Assembly (NCBI GenBank): GCA_029975215.1
Contig: JARKPO010000018.1
Coordinates: 1-64,000, forward strand
DNA from: Levilinea sp.
GTDB lineage: Bacteria; Chloroflexota; Anaerolineae; Anaerolineales; Anaerolineaceae
Direction: 5' to 3'
Length of the DNA: 64,000 nucleotides
The notes under the pieces were generated by a model that was not told the DNA's origin, did not search any database, and was given only the letters and a program-made list of their open reading frames with translations. Positions 53,318-61,534 of the stretch are shown piece by piece. Numbering within the stretch: position 1 is the first letter of the stretch; every line of letters begins with the position of its first letter. Made by a program: the position numbers and the translations under genes.

Positions 53318-53383
53318 ACACACCCTCCCGAGGAAAAATGGAATCGAAGCCGGGGACTGTGCACAGCAGCCCTCCGGCTTAAG

Positions 53384-53402
53384 TTGCTATAGTAAGATTA
53401 TA
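53384..53402 (-). promoter_or_regulatory. GntR-operon promoter and operator candidate
   Basis: TATAAT (53402-53397, minus strand) is followed directly by TTACTATAGCAA (53395-53384), a near-perfect 12-bp palindrome centred on CTATAG. The palindrome covers the predicted transcription start, where a repressor would block initiation. Confidence 0.55.
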
Positions 53403-53433
53403 GCCCAACCTGGGGGGATGTCAAATCGGAAAA

Positions 53434-53457
53434 GGGGCAGGCATTTCTGCCTGCCCC
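53434..53457 (-). terminator. Terminator of the ZIP transporter gene
   Basis: Ten-bp arms GGGGCAGGCA / TGCCTGCCCC with a 4-nt loop, followed on the minus strand by TTTTCC, 40 bp after the ZIP stop. Confidence 0.8.
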
Positions 53458-53496
53458 TTCGGGTGTCCAAGCGGATGATACCCCCCTATCCCCAAC

Positions 53497-54309
53497 CTAC
53501 CCCAAAGCCACATCCAGCAGCATCATCAGCGCAAACCCCAGCATCGCCCCAATCGTCGAAATATCCGTACTGCCCGTTCGCTGCGATTCCGGGATCAGCT
53601 CTTCAATGACCACATAGATCATGGCTCCTGCCGCGAAAGCCAGCGCGTACGGCAGCAGCGGCCGGATGATGATCACCAGCGCTGCCCCAAACACCCCCGC
53701 CAAAGGCTCCACCAACCCTGAAAGCTGCCCATAAAAGAAGCTGCGCCAGCGCGAGAAGCCCTCACCTCGCAGCGGCATAGAGACCGCCACACCTTCGGGA
53801 AAGTTCTGCAGGCCAATGCCAATTGCCAGCGCCACCGCCGAGGCCATTGTCGCCGTGGGCAAATTAGCTCCCGCCGCCCCAAACGCCACCCCCACAGCCA
53901 ACCCTTCGGGGATGTTGTGCAAGGTGATCGCCAGCACCAGCAGCGCGCTGCGCTGCCAGGTGGTCTTCAAACCCTCAGCCTGATCGCGGGGCAGGTCCAT
54001 ATGCAGGTGGGGCAGCAGCTTATCGACCCCATACAGGAACCCGCCGCCCAGCAGGAACCCAATCACCGCTGGAAGCCAGGCAATTTGCCCATTGTCTTCC
54101 GCCATGGCGATCGCCGGGGAAAGCAGCGACCAAAAGCTGGCGGCGATCATCACGCCCGCCGCAAACCCCAGCATGGCATTTAAGAACGAACGATTCACTT
54201 TCTTCGTGGTAAACACCACCGCTGCCCCCAAAGCCGTTAACCCCCAGGTGAACAGAGTAGCCAGAAGAGCCTGTAAAATTGGATTTAACGAACCCAACGA
54301 ATCGAACAT
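53497..54309 (-). CDS. ZIP-family metal transporter
   Basis: A 270-residue membrane protein with eight predicted helices, of the ZIP (ZupT/GufA-like) family that imports Zn2+ and other divalent metals. The binuclear-centre motifs are in helix 4 ([17 protein letters not shown]) and helix 5 ([16 protein letters not shown]), with a Glu-Glu pair in VIEELIPES. The helix-5 first ligand is Gln rather than His, as in the GufA branch. A His-containing loop (LLPHLHMD) lies between helices 3 and 4. AAGGAG is 9 nt before the ATG, and a TATAAT box lies at 54389-54384. Confidence 0.94.
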   Translation of the reverse strand: MFDSLGSLNPILQALLATLFTWGLTALGAAVVFTTKKVNRSFLNAMLGFAAGVMIAASFWSLLSPAIAMAEDNGQIAWLPAVIGFLLGGGFLYGVDKLLPHLHMDLPRDQAEGLKTTWQRSALLVLAITLHNIPEGLAVGVAFGAAGANLPTATMASAVALAIGIGLQNFPEGVAVSMPLRGEGFSRWRSFFYGQLSGLVEPLAGVFGAALVIIIRPLLPYALAFAAGAMIYVVIEELIPESQRTGSTDISTIGAMLGFALMMLLDVALG

Positions 54310-54383
54310 ACGGTTCAGCTCCTTCGATAAAAATGATCACAGAATGCTGCAATCCATTTGCTCATCTTCTCATCGTGCCATTG

Positions 54384-54389
54384 ATTATA
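54384..54389 (-). promoter_or_regulatory. -10 box (TATAAT) of the ZIP gene
   Basis: A consensus TATAAT on the minus strand, 74 nt before ATG 54309; the leader carries a strong AAGGAG Shine-Dalgarno. The rest of the 189-bp divergent gap shows no other clear element. Confidence 0.45.
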
Positions 54390-54486
54390 GTCAAACGAGC
54401 CAAAATTTCACCCACCTTTTTGGGTGATCTTTCCAAACCTTCTCTATCGAATAAAAAAAGCTATTCTCAAAATGAGGTTTTCGGTA

Positions 54487-54492
54487 TATAGT
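54487..54492 (+). promoter_or_regulatory. -10 box (TATAGT) of the 54499 gene, possibly leaderless
   Basis: TATAGT ends 6 nt before ATG 54499; no Shine-Dalgarno is seen. Confidence 0.45.
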
Positions 54493-54498
54493 GAACTT

Positions 54499-54948
54499 AT
54501 GTCAACCATCGGCCCAATCTCACTCTCGGTCATCGAAGGCCTTGCCCTGTGGCGCGCTCAGGCCTTTGGGGATGCCCTGCGCCTGGATTTCGGCGCTGTG
54601 GTGGCAGACCCCTGCTGCGGACGGCTCGATCAAACCCGCGGTTCTTATTATATTGAAGCCTCTGCCCCCTGGCTCGCCCAGGCCCCCCAAAACCAGGCCT
54701 GGCGCGGCTCCATTCGCGATCAAAGCGCTGCCGCCGCCCTCGCCAGCTATCTTGCAAATAGCCCACCTGAAGATACCCGCGTCCAAACCGCCGCCATCAC
54801 CCCTGCCCACGCTCTGCGCATCCAGTTGGCCGGAGGACTCACCCTGGAGATTGAGGCTGCCGCCGTCCCCGGCGAAGAAGCCTGGCGCCTGGCCTCCGGT
54901 GAACCCTACACCAGACCCCTCATCTTCACCCTGGATTTGCCAGGCTGA
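54499..54948 (+). CDS. Hypothetical protein (149 residues)
   Basis: I do not recognise this family. It is soluble, without signal or membrane segment. It has a central Cys-Cys pair (VVADPCCGRLD) and a C-terminal half rich in alternating strands (LRIQLAGGLTLEIEAAAVPG). Coding character is good: codon use matches the neighbours, and the gene has its own -10 box right at the start codon. It ends 12 bp before the DHH-CBS-CCA gene, which suggests co-transcription with tRNA 3'-end synthesis, but no function can be inferred. Confidence 0.65.
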   Translation: MSTIGPISLSVIEGLALWRAQAFGDALRLDFGAVVADPCCGRLDQTRGSYYIEASAPWLAQAPQNQAWRGSIRDQSAAAALASYLANSPPEDTRVQTAAITPAHALRIQLAGGLTLEIEAAAVPGEEAWRLASGEPYTRPLIFTLDLPG

Positions 54949-54960
54949 GAACCGACAGCC

Positions 54961-57630
54961 ATGCACCTCATTCTCACCCACGAACAGGCAGATTTTGACG
55001 CCGTCGCCTCCCTTTTAGGCGCAGCTTTGCTTCACCCGCAGGCGGTGGCCCTCTTACCGCGCCGGATGAACCGCAATGTGCGTTCCTTCATCGATCTATA
55101 CGGCCAGGATCTGCCCTTCACTGAGAATCGAGACCTTCCCAACCGCCCCATTCAAACCATCACCCTGGTGGATACCCAGTCTTTGGCCACCCCCAAAGGC
55201 ATGAGCGCCGTCACGCGGGTCAATGTCATTGATCACCACCCCCTGCGGCCCGACCTGCCCGCCGAATGGGAACAATCTCTGTACGAGCTGGGCGCCTGCA
55301 CCACCTCCTTCGTTCAGGCTTTACAGGAGAAAAATCTGTCCCTGTCTTTCGTACAGGCCACCTTGCTGCTGCTGGGCATTTATGAAGATACTGGCGCCCT
55401 GACCTATGCCAGTACCACCCCTCAGGATGTCCGTGCCGTCGCGTACTTGCTCGAACATGGGGCCAGCCTACGCATTTTGGCCAATTATCTCAACCCACCG
55501 CTCTCCCCTGAACAGCGCAGCCTGCATGACCGTCTGCTGGCCTCGGCCCGCAGCCTGACCCTTAACCATCAGAATATCCTCATCGCCGCCGCCTCTGGCG
55601 AGGAAATGACCGAAGAAATCTCCTCTATCGCCCACAAACTGCGTGATTTCCTCGACCCCGACGCCCTCTTTCTGCTGGTGCAGACCAGCGAAGGCATCCG
55701 CCTGGTGGCCCGCTCCACCACCGATCAAATCAACGTAGCGCAGGTGGCAGCTCATTTTGGCGGCGGCGGCCACGCTCGCGCAGCAGGCGCTCTCATCCAT
55801 CCCAGTTCGCTCTCCCTCCAGCCAGATGAATCCCCGCTGGACGCGGTTTTCCGCGAGCTGAGCAATGTCCTTCCTCAGCATGTTCGCCCGCCCATCACCG
55901 TGCGGCGGCTCATGTCACGTCGCCCGCTGGTGCTGAACCCCGAAACTTCTGCCCAGCACGCAGCGCACCTCATCCAGCGTTATGGGTACGAAGGCTACCC
56001 CGTGGTGGATCAAGGCCGCATCATTGGGCTGCTCACCCGCCGCGCTGTGGACCGCGCCATCGCGCACAAACTCGACCTCAAGGTGGCCAGCCTGATGGAT
56101 GCTGGTGAAGCCTCGGTTCACCCTCAGGATACCATCGAGCACCTGCAAAAGGTGATGGCCTCCACCGGCTGGGGGCAAATCCCAGTCACCGACCCCGAAA
56201 GCGGCGAGGTCATCGGGATTGTCACTCGCACCGACCTGCTCAAGACCCTGGCGGGCGGTTCTCAGGCTGTGTCCGAGCGTCAAAATTACGCCCTGCGCCT
56301 CGAGGCCGCCTTGCCCCCCGCGCGCCTGTCCCTGCTGCGCACCATTGCCGAAGAAGCCCACAACCGCCGTCAGGCCGTCTACATCGTGGGTGGGTTTGTC
56401 CGTGACCTGCTCCTCGACCGCCCCAGCCTGGATTTTGACATCGTCGTCGAAGGGGATGCCATCCTGTTAGCCAACGCCCTGGCCGCCCGCCTGGGTGGGC
56501 GCGTGGTCAGCCATGCCCGTTTTGGCACCGCTAAATGGTGGATCGCTGAAAACCGCGCCGATCTTGTCCAGCGCCTGCCCGAAGATGGTCATCTGGATCC
56601 CCAAGACCTGCCCGACTTTTTGGATCTTATCACCGCCCGCACCGAATTCTACGATCACCCCACCGCCCTGCCCACCATCGAGCGCAGCAGCATCAAGCTG
56701 GATCTGCACCGCCGCGATTTTACCATCAACACCCTGGCCTTGCGCCTGGACGGCCATCATTACGGTGAACTGTACGACGATTGGGGCGGCCTGCTCGATC
56801 TACGCCGCGGCTGGGTGCGCGTGCTGCACTCGCTTTCCTTTGTAGATGACCCCACCCGTATGATCCGCGCCGTGCGCTTTGAGCAGCGTTTCCACTTCAA
56901 AATTGAGCCGCGCACCCAGCAGCTGATCAGCGAGGCACTGCCCTTGCTGCGCCAGCTCTCCGGCGCACGTCTGCGACACGAGCTGGACCTCATCCTGGCC
57001 GAAACCAACGCCCACCTCATGCTCACCCGTCTGGAAGAGCTCGGCCTGCTGCAGGCCGTTCATCCCAGCCTCACGTACACCCCCGCCATGCAGCCCGCCC
57101 TGCTGACCGCCCTGCAAACCACGCCCCCCGCGGTCTGGCAGCTCCCCAATTCACACAGCGGCCTCTCCACCGCCCAACGCCTGGCCTACGCCGTGTGGAT
57201 GCTGCAGCTTCCTTCTCAGGCACTCCTCCCCATCGCCGAACGCCTGCGCTTCCCTGCGGATCTCACCGCCGCTGTTCAGGCTGCCCAACAGCTTTCAGAC
57301 CGCTGTGAAACCGTCAGCGCCCAGCCGCCCAGCCAGATCACCGAAGAACTGGATAAAGTCCCCCCGCTGGGGCGCTACGCCCTCTACCTCACCTGTCCCA
57401 GCCCTCAGGCTCGCCAGCTCTTAGAGACCTATACGCAAATCTGGTCTAAGATTCAGCCCACCCTCAGCGGCGACGATCTGCGCGCTCGCGGCCTGCCCCC
57501 CGGGCCGCATTACCGCCAAATCCTCACCATGCTGCGCGCTGCCTGGCTCGACCAGCGCATTCACACACCTACCGAGGAATGGCCTCTGGTGGACGCCTGG
57601 CTGAAGGATCACCCTTTGCTGGCAGAGTAA
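54961..57630 (+). CDS. DHH-CBS-tRNA nucleotidyltransferase fusion (CCA- or A-adding enzyme)
   Basis: An 889-residue three-part protein. Residues about 1-310 are a DHH/DHHA1 phosphoesterase unit (QADFDAVAS, VDTQS, VIDHHPLRPD, and GGGGHARAAGA in DHHA1). Residues about 320-440 are a CBS pair (SRRPLVLNPETSA; VHPQDTIEHLQKVM). Residues about 455-880 are a class II poly(A)/CCA nucleotidyltransferase: VYIVGGFVRDLLLDRP, the DFDIVVEG catalytic carboxylates, RRDFTINTLAL, and DDPTRMIRAVRFEQRF. Such fusions act as A-adding or CCA-adding enzymes in some bacteria, and the DHH part may trim RNA or cleave a nucleotide signal. The tRNA in this window lacks encoded CCA, so the activity is needed. Confidence 0.93.
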   Translation: MHLILTHEQADFDAVASLLGAALLHPQAVALLPRRMNRNVRSFIDLYGQDLPFTENRDLPNRPIQTITLVDTQSLATPKGMSAVTRVNVIDHHPLRPDLPAEWEQSLYELGACTTSFVQALQEKNLSLSFVQATLLLLGIYEDTGALTYASTTPQDVRAVAYLLEHGASLRILANYLNPPLSPEQRSLHDRLLASARSLTLNHQNILIAAASGEEMTEEISSIAHKLRDFLDPDALFLLVQTSEGIRLVARSTTDQINVAQVAAHFGGGGHARAAGALIHPSSLSLQPDESPLDAVFRELSNVLPQHVRPPITVRRLMSRRPLVLNPETSAQHAAHLIQRYGYEGYPVVDQGRIIGLLTRRAVDRAIAHKLDLKVASLMDAGEASVHPQDTIEHLQKVMASTGWGQIPVTDPESGEVIGIVTRTDLLKTLAGGSQAVSERQNYALRLEAALPPARLSLLRTIAEEAHNRRQAVYIVGGFVRDLLLDRPSLDFDIVVEGDAILLANALAARLGGRVVSHARFGTAKWWIAENRADLVQRLPEDGHLDPQDLPDFLDLITARTEFYDHPTALPTIERSSIKLDLHRRDFTINTLALRLDGHHYGELYDDWGGLLDLRRGWVRVLHSLSFVDDPTRMIRAVRFEQRFHFKIEPRTQQLISEALPLLRQLSGARLRHELDLILAETNAHLMLTRLEELGLLQAVHPSLTYTPAMQPALLTALQTTPPAVWQLPNSHSGLSTAQRLAYAVWMLQLPSQALLPIAERLRFPADLTAAVQAAQQLSDRCETVSAQPPSQITEELDKVPPLGRYALYLTCPSPQARQLLETYTQIWSKIQPTLSGDDLRARGLPPGPHYRQILTMLRAAWLDQRIHTPTEEWPLVDAWLKDHPLLAE

Positions 57631-57644
57631 GGACCGCCATCTCC

Positions 57645-58187
57645 ATGCAGCTCCCCACCCCCCACCCTCTCCATACCCCACCTGCCTGGCTCTCCACCGT
57701 GGTCATCCGCCGGGCGGTCTTCACCGATCTGGCCCGCATGGAATGGGAAGGACAGTATCAGCACTTCCGCAATGTGTATGCCGAAGCCTACCGCCGCGCC
57801 CGCGACGGGCTGTCGGTGCTGTGGGTGGCCGATCTGCCAGACGTTGGCTTAATCGGACAGGTCTTTATTCAATTCATCTGTGATCGTTTGGAACTGGCCG
57901 ACGGCGTGGACCGCGCCTATCTCTACGGCTTTCGCATTCGCCCCGCTTACCGCGACGCCGGTCTGGGCTCGCGCATGATGGAAATCGTTGAAGATGATCT
58001 GCGCAGCCGCTGTTTCCGCTTCTTAACCCTCAACGTAGCCAAAGACAACCTGCGCGCCATCCGTCTGTACACCCAAAAAGGCTTTCATATCGTCGCCCAT
58101 GAGCCCGGTATCTGGTCTTACCCCGACCACAACGGCGAATGGCAGACCGTGGAAGAACCCGCCTGGCGCATGGAAAAAAAACTCTAA
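57645..58187 (+). CDS. GNAT-family N-acetyltransferase
   Basis: A 180-residue GNAT. The acetyl-CoA motif A is in YGFRIRPAYRDAGLGSRMM (the R-x-x-G-x-G/A loop reads RDAGLG), and motif B in LNVAKDNLRAIRLYTQKGF. It resembles RimI-like or small-molecule acetyltransferases; substrate not inferable. The ATG 57645 follows AAGGA by 12 nt. The stop codon overlaps that of the convergent methyltransferase in a shared CTAA. Confidence 0.88.
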   Translation: MQLPTPHPLHTPPAWLSTVVIRRAVFTDLARMEWEGQYQHFRNVYAEAYRRARDGLSVLWVADLPDVGLIGQVFIQFICDRLELADGVDRAYLYGFRIRPAYRDAGLGSRMMEIVEDDLRSRCFRFLTLNVAKDNLRAIRLYTQKGFHIVAHEPGIWSYPDHNGEWQTVEEPAWRMEKKL

Positions 58188-58774
58188 GCAGTGTCCCTGG
58201 CCCACAAAAACCAGGCTGAGGGCTGACCAGGGTGCTCCCAACCGTCAGCGCGCTGCACCAGCTGGAAATGCTCTTGAATGTACGCTATCCTCTCGGCATT
58301 CAACCCCATCCCCGCTCCCACCTGAATCCAGGCATACAGCAAAAATTCTCCCCTCGGCGCCAAAAGCTGCTCCAGCCGGTCTATCACCGCCTTTTGCCCC
58401 TGCAGCGAAAGGGTGTGAAAACAGCCGATATCCAAAACCAGATCAAACGGCCCCTCCACCCCCTCCAGACGGGTCACGTCGCCCGTCATAAAGCGCACCC
58501 GCTCCTGCACCCCCGCCTGGGCCGCCCGCCGCCGTGCCCGCTGCACCGCGCGCAGAGCAAAATCCACCCCCACCACCTCCCAGCCCTCCCGGCCCATGCG
58601 CACGGCGTTCAGCCCGCTGCCGCAGCCCAATTCCAGCGCCCGCCCGGCAGTGTGCTGCTGTAAATACGCTTCCACTTCCGGCGGGGTCGTTTCCGTATCC
58701 CAGGGAGGCCGCTGTAAATACCAACCGTTATACAACAGCCATTTTCCCCAACGTTCCAAGAGTGACTTCATCAT
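58184..58774 (-). CDS. Class I SAM-dependent methyltransferase
   Basis: A 196-residue Rossmann methyltransferase. Motif I is ALELGCGSGLNAVRMG, the acidic strand-2 end is VVGVDFAL, motif II is VLDIGCFHTL and motif III LLAPRGEFLLY. It resembles thiopurine S-methyltransferase/TehB-like small methyltransferases (the PPWDTETTPPEV motif is typical). The target is unknown. Two ATGs (58774, 58771) are possible; GGGAG lies 8 nt before the first. Confidence 0.9.
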   Translation of the reverse strand: MMKSLLERWGKWLLYNGWYLQRPPWDTETTPPEVEAYLQQHTAGRALELGCGSGLNAVRMGREGWEVVGVDFALRAVQRARRRAAQAGVQERVRFMTGDVTRLEGVEGPFDLVLDIGCFHTLSLQGQKAVIDRLEQLLAPRGEFLLYAWIQVGAGMGLNAERIAYIQEHFQLVQRADGWEHPGQPSAWFLWARDTA

Positions 58775-58876
58775 ACATGACTCCCAACCGCCCAAAAAGC
58801 GTGTAATCTGCCATCTTTTAAGGAATCCACTAAGCGATTCCGCTCAGTCTGTCAACCCAAAACCGCTAACTCTTGA

Positions 58877-58882
58877 TATAAT
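58877..58882 (+). promoter_or_regulatory. -10 box (TATAAT) of the EF-G2 gene
   Basis: A consensus TATAAT, giving a leader of about 105 nt before ATG 58994. AAGGA lies about 8 nt before the ATG. Confidence 0.5.
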
Positions 58883-58909
58883 AATAAGGTTTGCACCCCC
58901 AGTCACATG

Positions 58910-58928
58910 CCTGTCTCCTTTAGACAGG
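58910..58928 (+). repeat. Hairpin in the EF-G2 leader
   Basis: CCTGTCT (58910-58916) and AGACAGG (58922-58928) form a 7-bp stem with a 5-nt loop in the 5' untranslated region. Further on, CGACT and AGTCG could pair near the ribosome-binding site. It may be a structured leader; it is not followed by a T-tract. Confidence 0.45.
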
Positions 58929-58993
58929 GCCCACGACTTTCTTAACATTTGCGAGTCGCTAAACTCCAGTTTGAAAAGAGAAGGATTGGATTC

Positions 58994-61066
58994 ATGAAAG
59001 AGTATACCGCCGAATTTATCCGCAATGTTGCTCTGGTCTCCCATTCCAGCGCTGGGAAGACCATGCTGGCTGAGGCGTTCCTGCATTTCACAGGCGCCAC
59101 CACACGCATGGGCAAGATCGAAGATGGCACCACCGTCTCTGACTACGATGATGAAGAACATCGCCGCGGCATCTCCCTCTACACCACGGTCATCCCGATC
59201 GAATACAAAGATGTAAAGATTAACCTGCTGGATACGCCGGGTTACACGGACTTCGTCGGCGAGGTCATCTCCGCCTTGCGCGTTGCGGATGCGGCCGTCG
59301 TGCTTTTAGACTCGGTCTCTGGCCGCGAAGTCGGCACAGAAATCGCCTGGAACTACTGCAACGAATTCAAACTGCCGCGCTTCCTGGTCGTCAACAAGAT
59401 GAACCGCGATAACGCCAACTTCCAGAAGGCCCTGGCCAGCATGGAAGAATATTCCGATGTTCGCCTTATCCCTGTTCAGCTCCCCTGGGGCGAAAAAGCC
59501 GATTTTCAGGGCGTCATTGACCTGCTCTCCCTGAAAGCCTATAAGGGCGACGGTAAAACTGTGGTGGAAATCCCGGCCGAGTACAAAGACGCCGCCGAAA
59601 GCGCCCACACCGCCCTGGTGGAAGCCGCAGCCGAAGGCGAAGATGAACTCCTGGAAAAATATCTGGAAACCGGTGAGCTGACCCAGGAAGAGGTCATCCG
59701 CGGCTTCCGCAAAGCCATCATCAACGGCAGCTTCGTGCCCGTGTTGGTCTCTGCTGGCACCGCCATGATCGGCCTGGCTCCTCTACTGGACGCCATCATC
59801 AACTTCCTGCCTTCCCCCAAGGACGTCCCCCCTGCCAAAGCTGAAGGCAAATCTGGCGAAGAGATCCTCGAAGCGCTGGATTCCGGCCCACTGGCTGCTT
59901 ATGTGTGGAAGACCACGGCTGACCCCTTCGTGGGCAAGCAGACCTTCTTCCGCGTCTACTCTGGCATGATCTCAGCTGATTCGCGTGTGTGGAACCCCAA
60001 GCGCAACACCGAAGAGCGCATCGGTTCCGCTTTCATTTCCCGCGGCAAAGAAACCATCAACGTCAAGTTGATCCACGCTGGTGATATTGGCCAGGTAGCC
60101 AAACTCGGCGAAACCGTCACAGGCGACACCCTGTGCGACCGCGCCCACATCCTGAGCCTGCCCGTCCCCACGTACCCCAATGCCCTCTTCCGCGTGGCCG
60201 TCAACCCCAAGACTCAGGCTGACTCCACCAAGATCAGCTCCACCCTCACCCGCCTTTGTGAAGAGGATATGACCCTCTCCTGGATGATGGAACCCGCCAC
60301 CTCGCAGACCATTCTGCAGGGTATGGGCGACCAGCATATCGAAGTCGCCGTGCGCCGTGCTGAAGCCAAGTTCCAGGTCAGTCTGCTCACCGATATCCCC
60401 CGCGTCCCCTTCCGCGAAACCATCACCAAGAAGGGCCAGGCCATGTACCGCCACAAGAAGCAGACCGGTGGTTCCGGCCAGTTCGGCGAAGTCCACCTGC
60501 GTGTGGAACCCGCCCCCAACGGCGAATTTGAACTGGTGAACGATATTTTCGGCGGCGCCATCTCCGCTTCTTACCTGCCCGCGATTGAAAAGGGTATCCG
60601 CAACACCATGAAAGAAGGCATCCTGGCCGGCTATCCGGTGCACAGCATCCGCGTATCGGTCTTCGACGGCAAGGAACACCCCGTCGACTCCAAGCCAATC
60701 GCCTTCGAAATCGCTGGCCGCGAAGCCTTCAAACTCGCCTTTGCCGAAGCCGGCCCCGTGCTGGAAGAACCCATCATGATGGTCAAGATCATCGTCCCCG
60801 AAGCCAACATGGGCGACGTCCTCGGCGACCTGAACACCCGCCGCGCGCGTGTGATGGGCATGGAGACCGAAAAGGGCCGCTCCATCGTCAACGCTACCGT
60901 TCCGCTGGCCGAAATGCAGCGCTACACCACCCAGCTCCGTTCCATCACCGGCGGCCGCGGCATCTTTGAGATGCAATTCTACTCCTACGAAACCGTCCCG
61001 GCGCACATCGCCCAAGAGGTGATCGCCGCACGCCAGAAGGAAATTCAGGACAAGAAGGACGAATAA
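58994..61066 (+). CDS. Elongation factor G-like GTPase (EF-G2 type)
   Basis: A 690-residue translational GTPase with all five EF-G domains: the G domain (P-loop SHSSAGKTML; NKMNRD), domain II, III/V ferredoxin-like folds and IV (KKQTGGSGQFGEVHLRV). The switch II motif, DTPGH in ordinary EF-G, is DTPGYTDF; loss of that catalytic histidine is seen in the EF-G2/FusA2 branch, where GTP hydrolysis is weak. Unlike fusA, it is not next to rpsL, rpsG or tuf, and it has a long structured leader. A role in ribosome protection or recycling rather than bulk translocation is likely. The start is set by AAGGA about 8 nt upstream of ATG 58994. Confidence 0.9.
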   Translation: MKEYTAEFIRNVALVSHSSAGKTMLAEAFLHFTGATTRMGKIEDGTTVSDYDDEEHRRGISLYTTVIPIEYKDVKINLLDTPGYTDFVGEVISALRVADAAVVLLDSVSGREVGTEIAWNYCNEFKLPRFLVVNKMNRDNANFQKALASMEEYSDVRLIPVQLPWGEKADFQGVIDLLSLKAYKGDGKTVVEIPAEYKDAAESAHTALVEAAAEGEDELLEKYLETGELTQEEVIRGFRKAIINGSFVPVLVSAGTAMIGLAPLLDAIINFLPSPKDVPPAKAEGKSGEEILEALDSGPLAAYVWKTTADPFVGKQTFFRVYSGMISADSRVWNPKRNTEERIGSAFISRGKETINVKLIHAGDIGQVAKLGETVTGDTLCDRAHILSLPVPTYPNALFRVAVNPKTQADSTKISSTLTRLCEEDMTLSWMMEPATSQTILQGMGDQHIEVAVRRAEAKFQVSLLTDIPRVPFRETITKKGQAMYRHKKQTGGSGQFGEVHLRVEPAPNGEFELVNDIFGGAISASYLPAIEKGIRNTMKEGILAGYPVHSIRVSVFDGKEHPVDSKPIAFEIAGREAFKLAFAEAGPVLEEPIMMVKIIVPEANMGDVLGDLNTRRARVMGMETEKGRSIVNATVPLAEMQRYTTQLRSITGGRGIFEMQFYSYETVPAHIAQEVIAARQKEIQDKKDE

Positions 61067-61094
61067 CCCCCTTCTTCCCCCAATAAAACCAAAG

Positions 61095-61128
61095 GCTGGG
61101 TGGGCGATCTCGACCCACCCAGCTTTTT
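61095..61128 (+). terminator. Terminator of the EF-G2 gene
   Basis: Ten-bp arms GCTGGGTGGG / CCCACCCAGC with a 9-nt loop, followed by TTTTT. It lies 28 bp past the stop codon. Confidence 0.93.
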
Positions 61129-61133
61129 CGTAA

Positions 61134-61145
61134 GCAAACGTTTGC
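61134..61145. promoter_or_regulatory. LacI/PurR-type operator in the mazG promoter
   Basis: GCAAACGTTTGC is a perfect 12-bp palindrome with the central CpG of LacI-family operators. It equals the inner 12 bases of the E. coli PurR consensus box. It ends 3 bp before the TATAAT of the following genes, in the spacer where a bound repressor would block RNA polymerase. No LacI-family gene is in the window. Confidence 0.6.
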
Positions 61146-61148
61146 GAT

Positions 61149-61154
61149 TATAAT
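61149..61154 (+). promoter_or_regulatory. -10 box (TATAAT) of the mazG-LOG genes
   Basis: A consensus TATAAT 41 nt before ATG 61196; the leader contains GAGAGGGA as RBS. The operator palindrome lies immediately upstream. Confidence 0.6.
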
Positions 61155-61195
61155 AGACCCATTCACCGGCAGACCCGCCGAGAGGGAAGCGAAAC

Positions 61196-61525
61196 ATGGA
61201 ACTGCAAGAATTAACCCAGGCGATGGACGATTTAGTACGCACGAAGGGCTGGTACCAACCCCAAAGTCTGCGTCCGCAGACCCCGCGCAATATCGCCATC
61301 TCCCTCTCTTTAGAAGCTGCTGAGGTGTTGGAGCACTTCCAATGGACCGATGCCGTTCAGGACCGCGAGGCACTGGCTTCTGAACTGGCGGATGTCACCC
61401 TCTATCTGCTCCAGTTGGCCCACATCTCGGGCATCAATCTGGAACAGGCCGTGCTGCAAAAAATAGCCCGTAACTACCAGCGCACCTGGGATCAAAACCC
61501 GGCCGGGCCCACCGGCCAATCTTAA
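61196..61525 (+). CDS. MazG-like nucleotide pyrophosphohydrolase
   Basis: A 109-residue all-alpha NTP pyrophosphatase of the MazG/dCTPase group. The metal-binding pattern Glu-x-x-Glu ... Glu-x-x-Asp is in SLEAAEVLEHFQW (about 38-50) and ELADVTLYLLQL (about 64-75). It hydrolyses NTPs or dNTPs to the monophosphate and PPi, for nucleotide-pool cleaning. It is controlled by a promoter with a PurR-like palindrome, which fits a nucleotide role. The LOG-family gene follows 9 bp later. Confidence 0.92.
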   Translation: MELQELTQAMDDLVRTKGWYQPQSLRPQTPRNIAISLSLEAAEVLEHFQWTDAVQDREALASELADVTLYLLQLAHISGINLEQAVLQKIARNYQRTWDQNPAGPTGQS

Positions 61526-61534
61526 GGACTTTTC

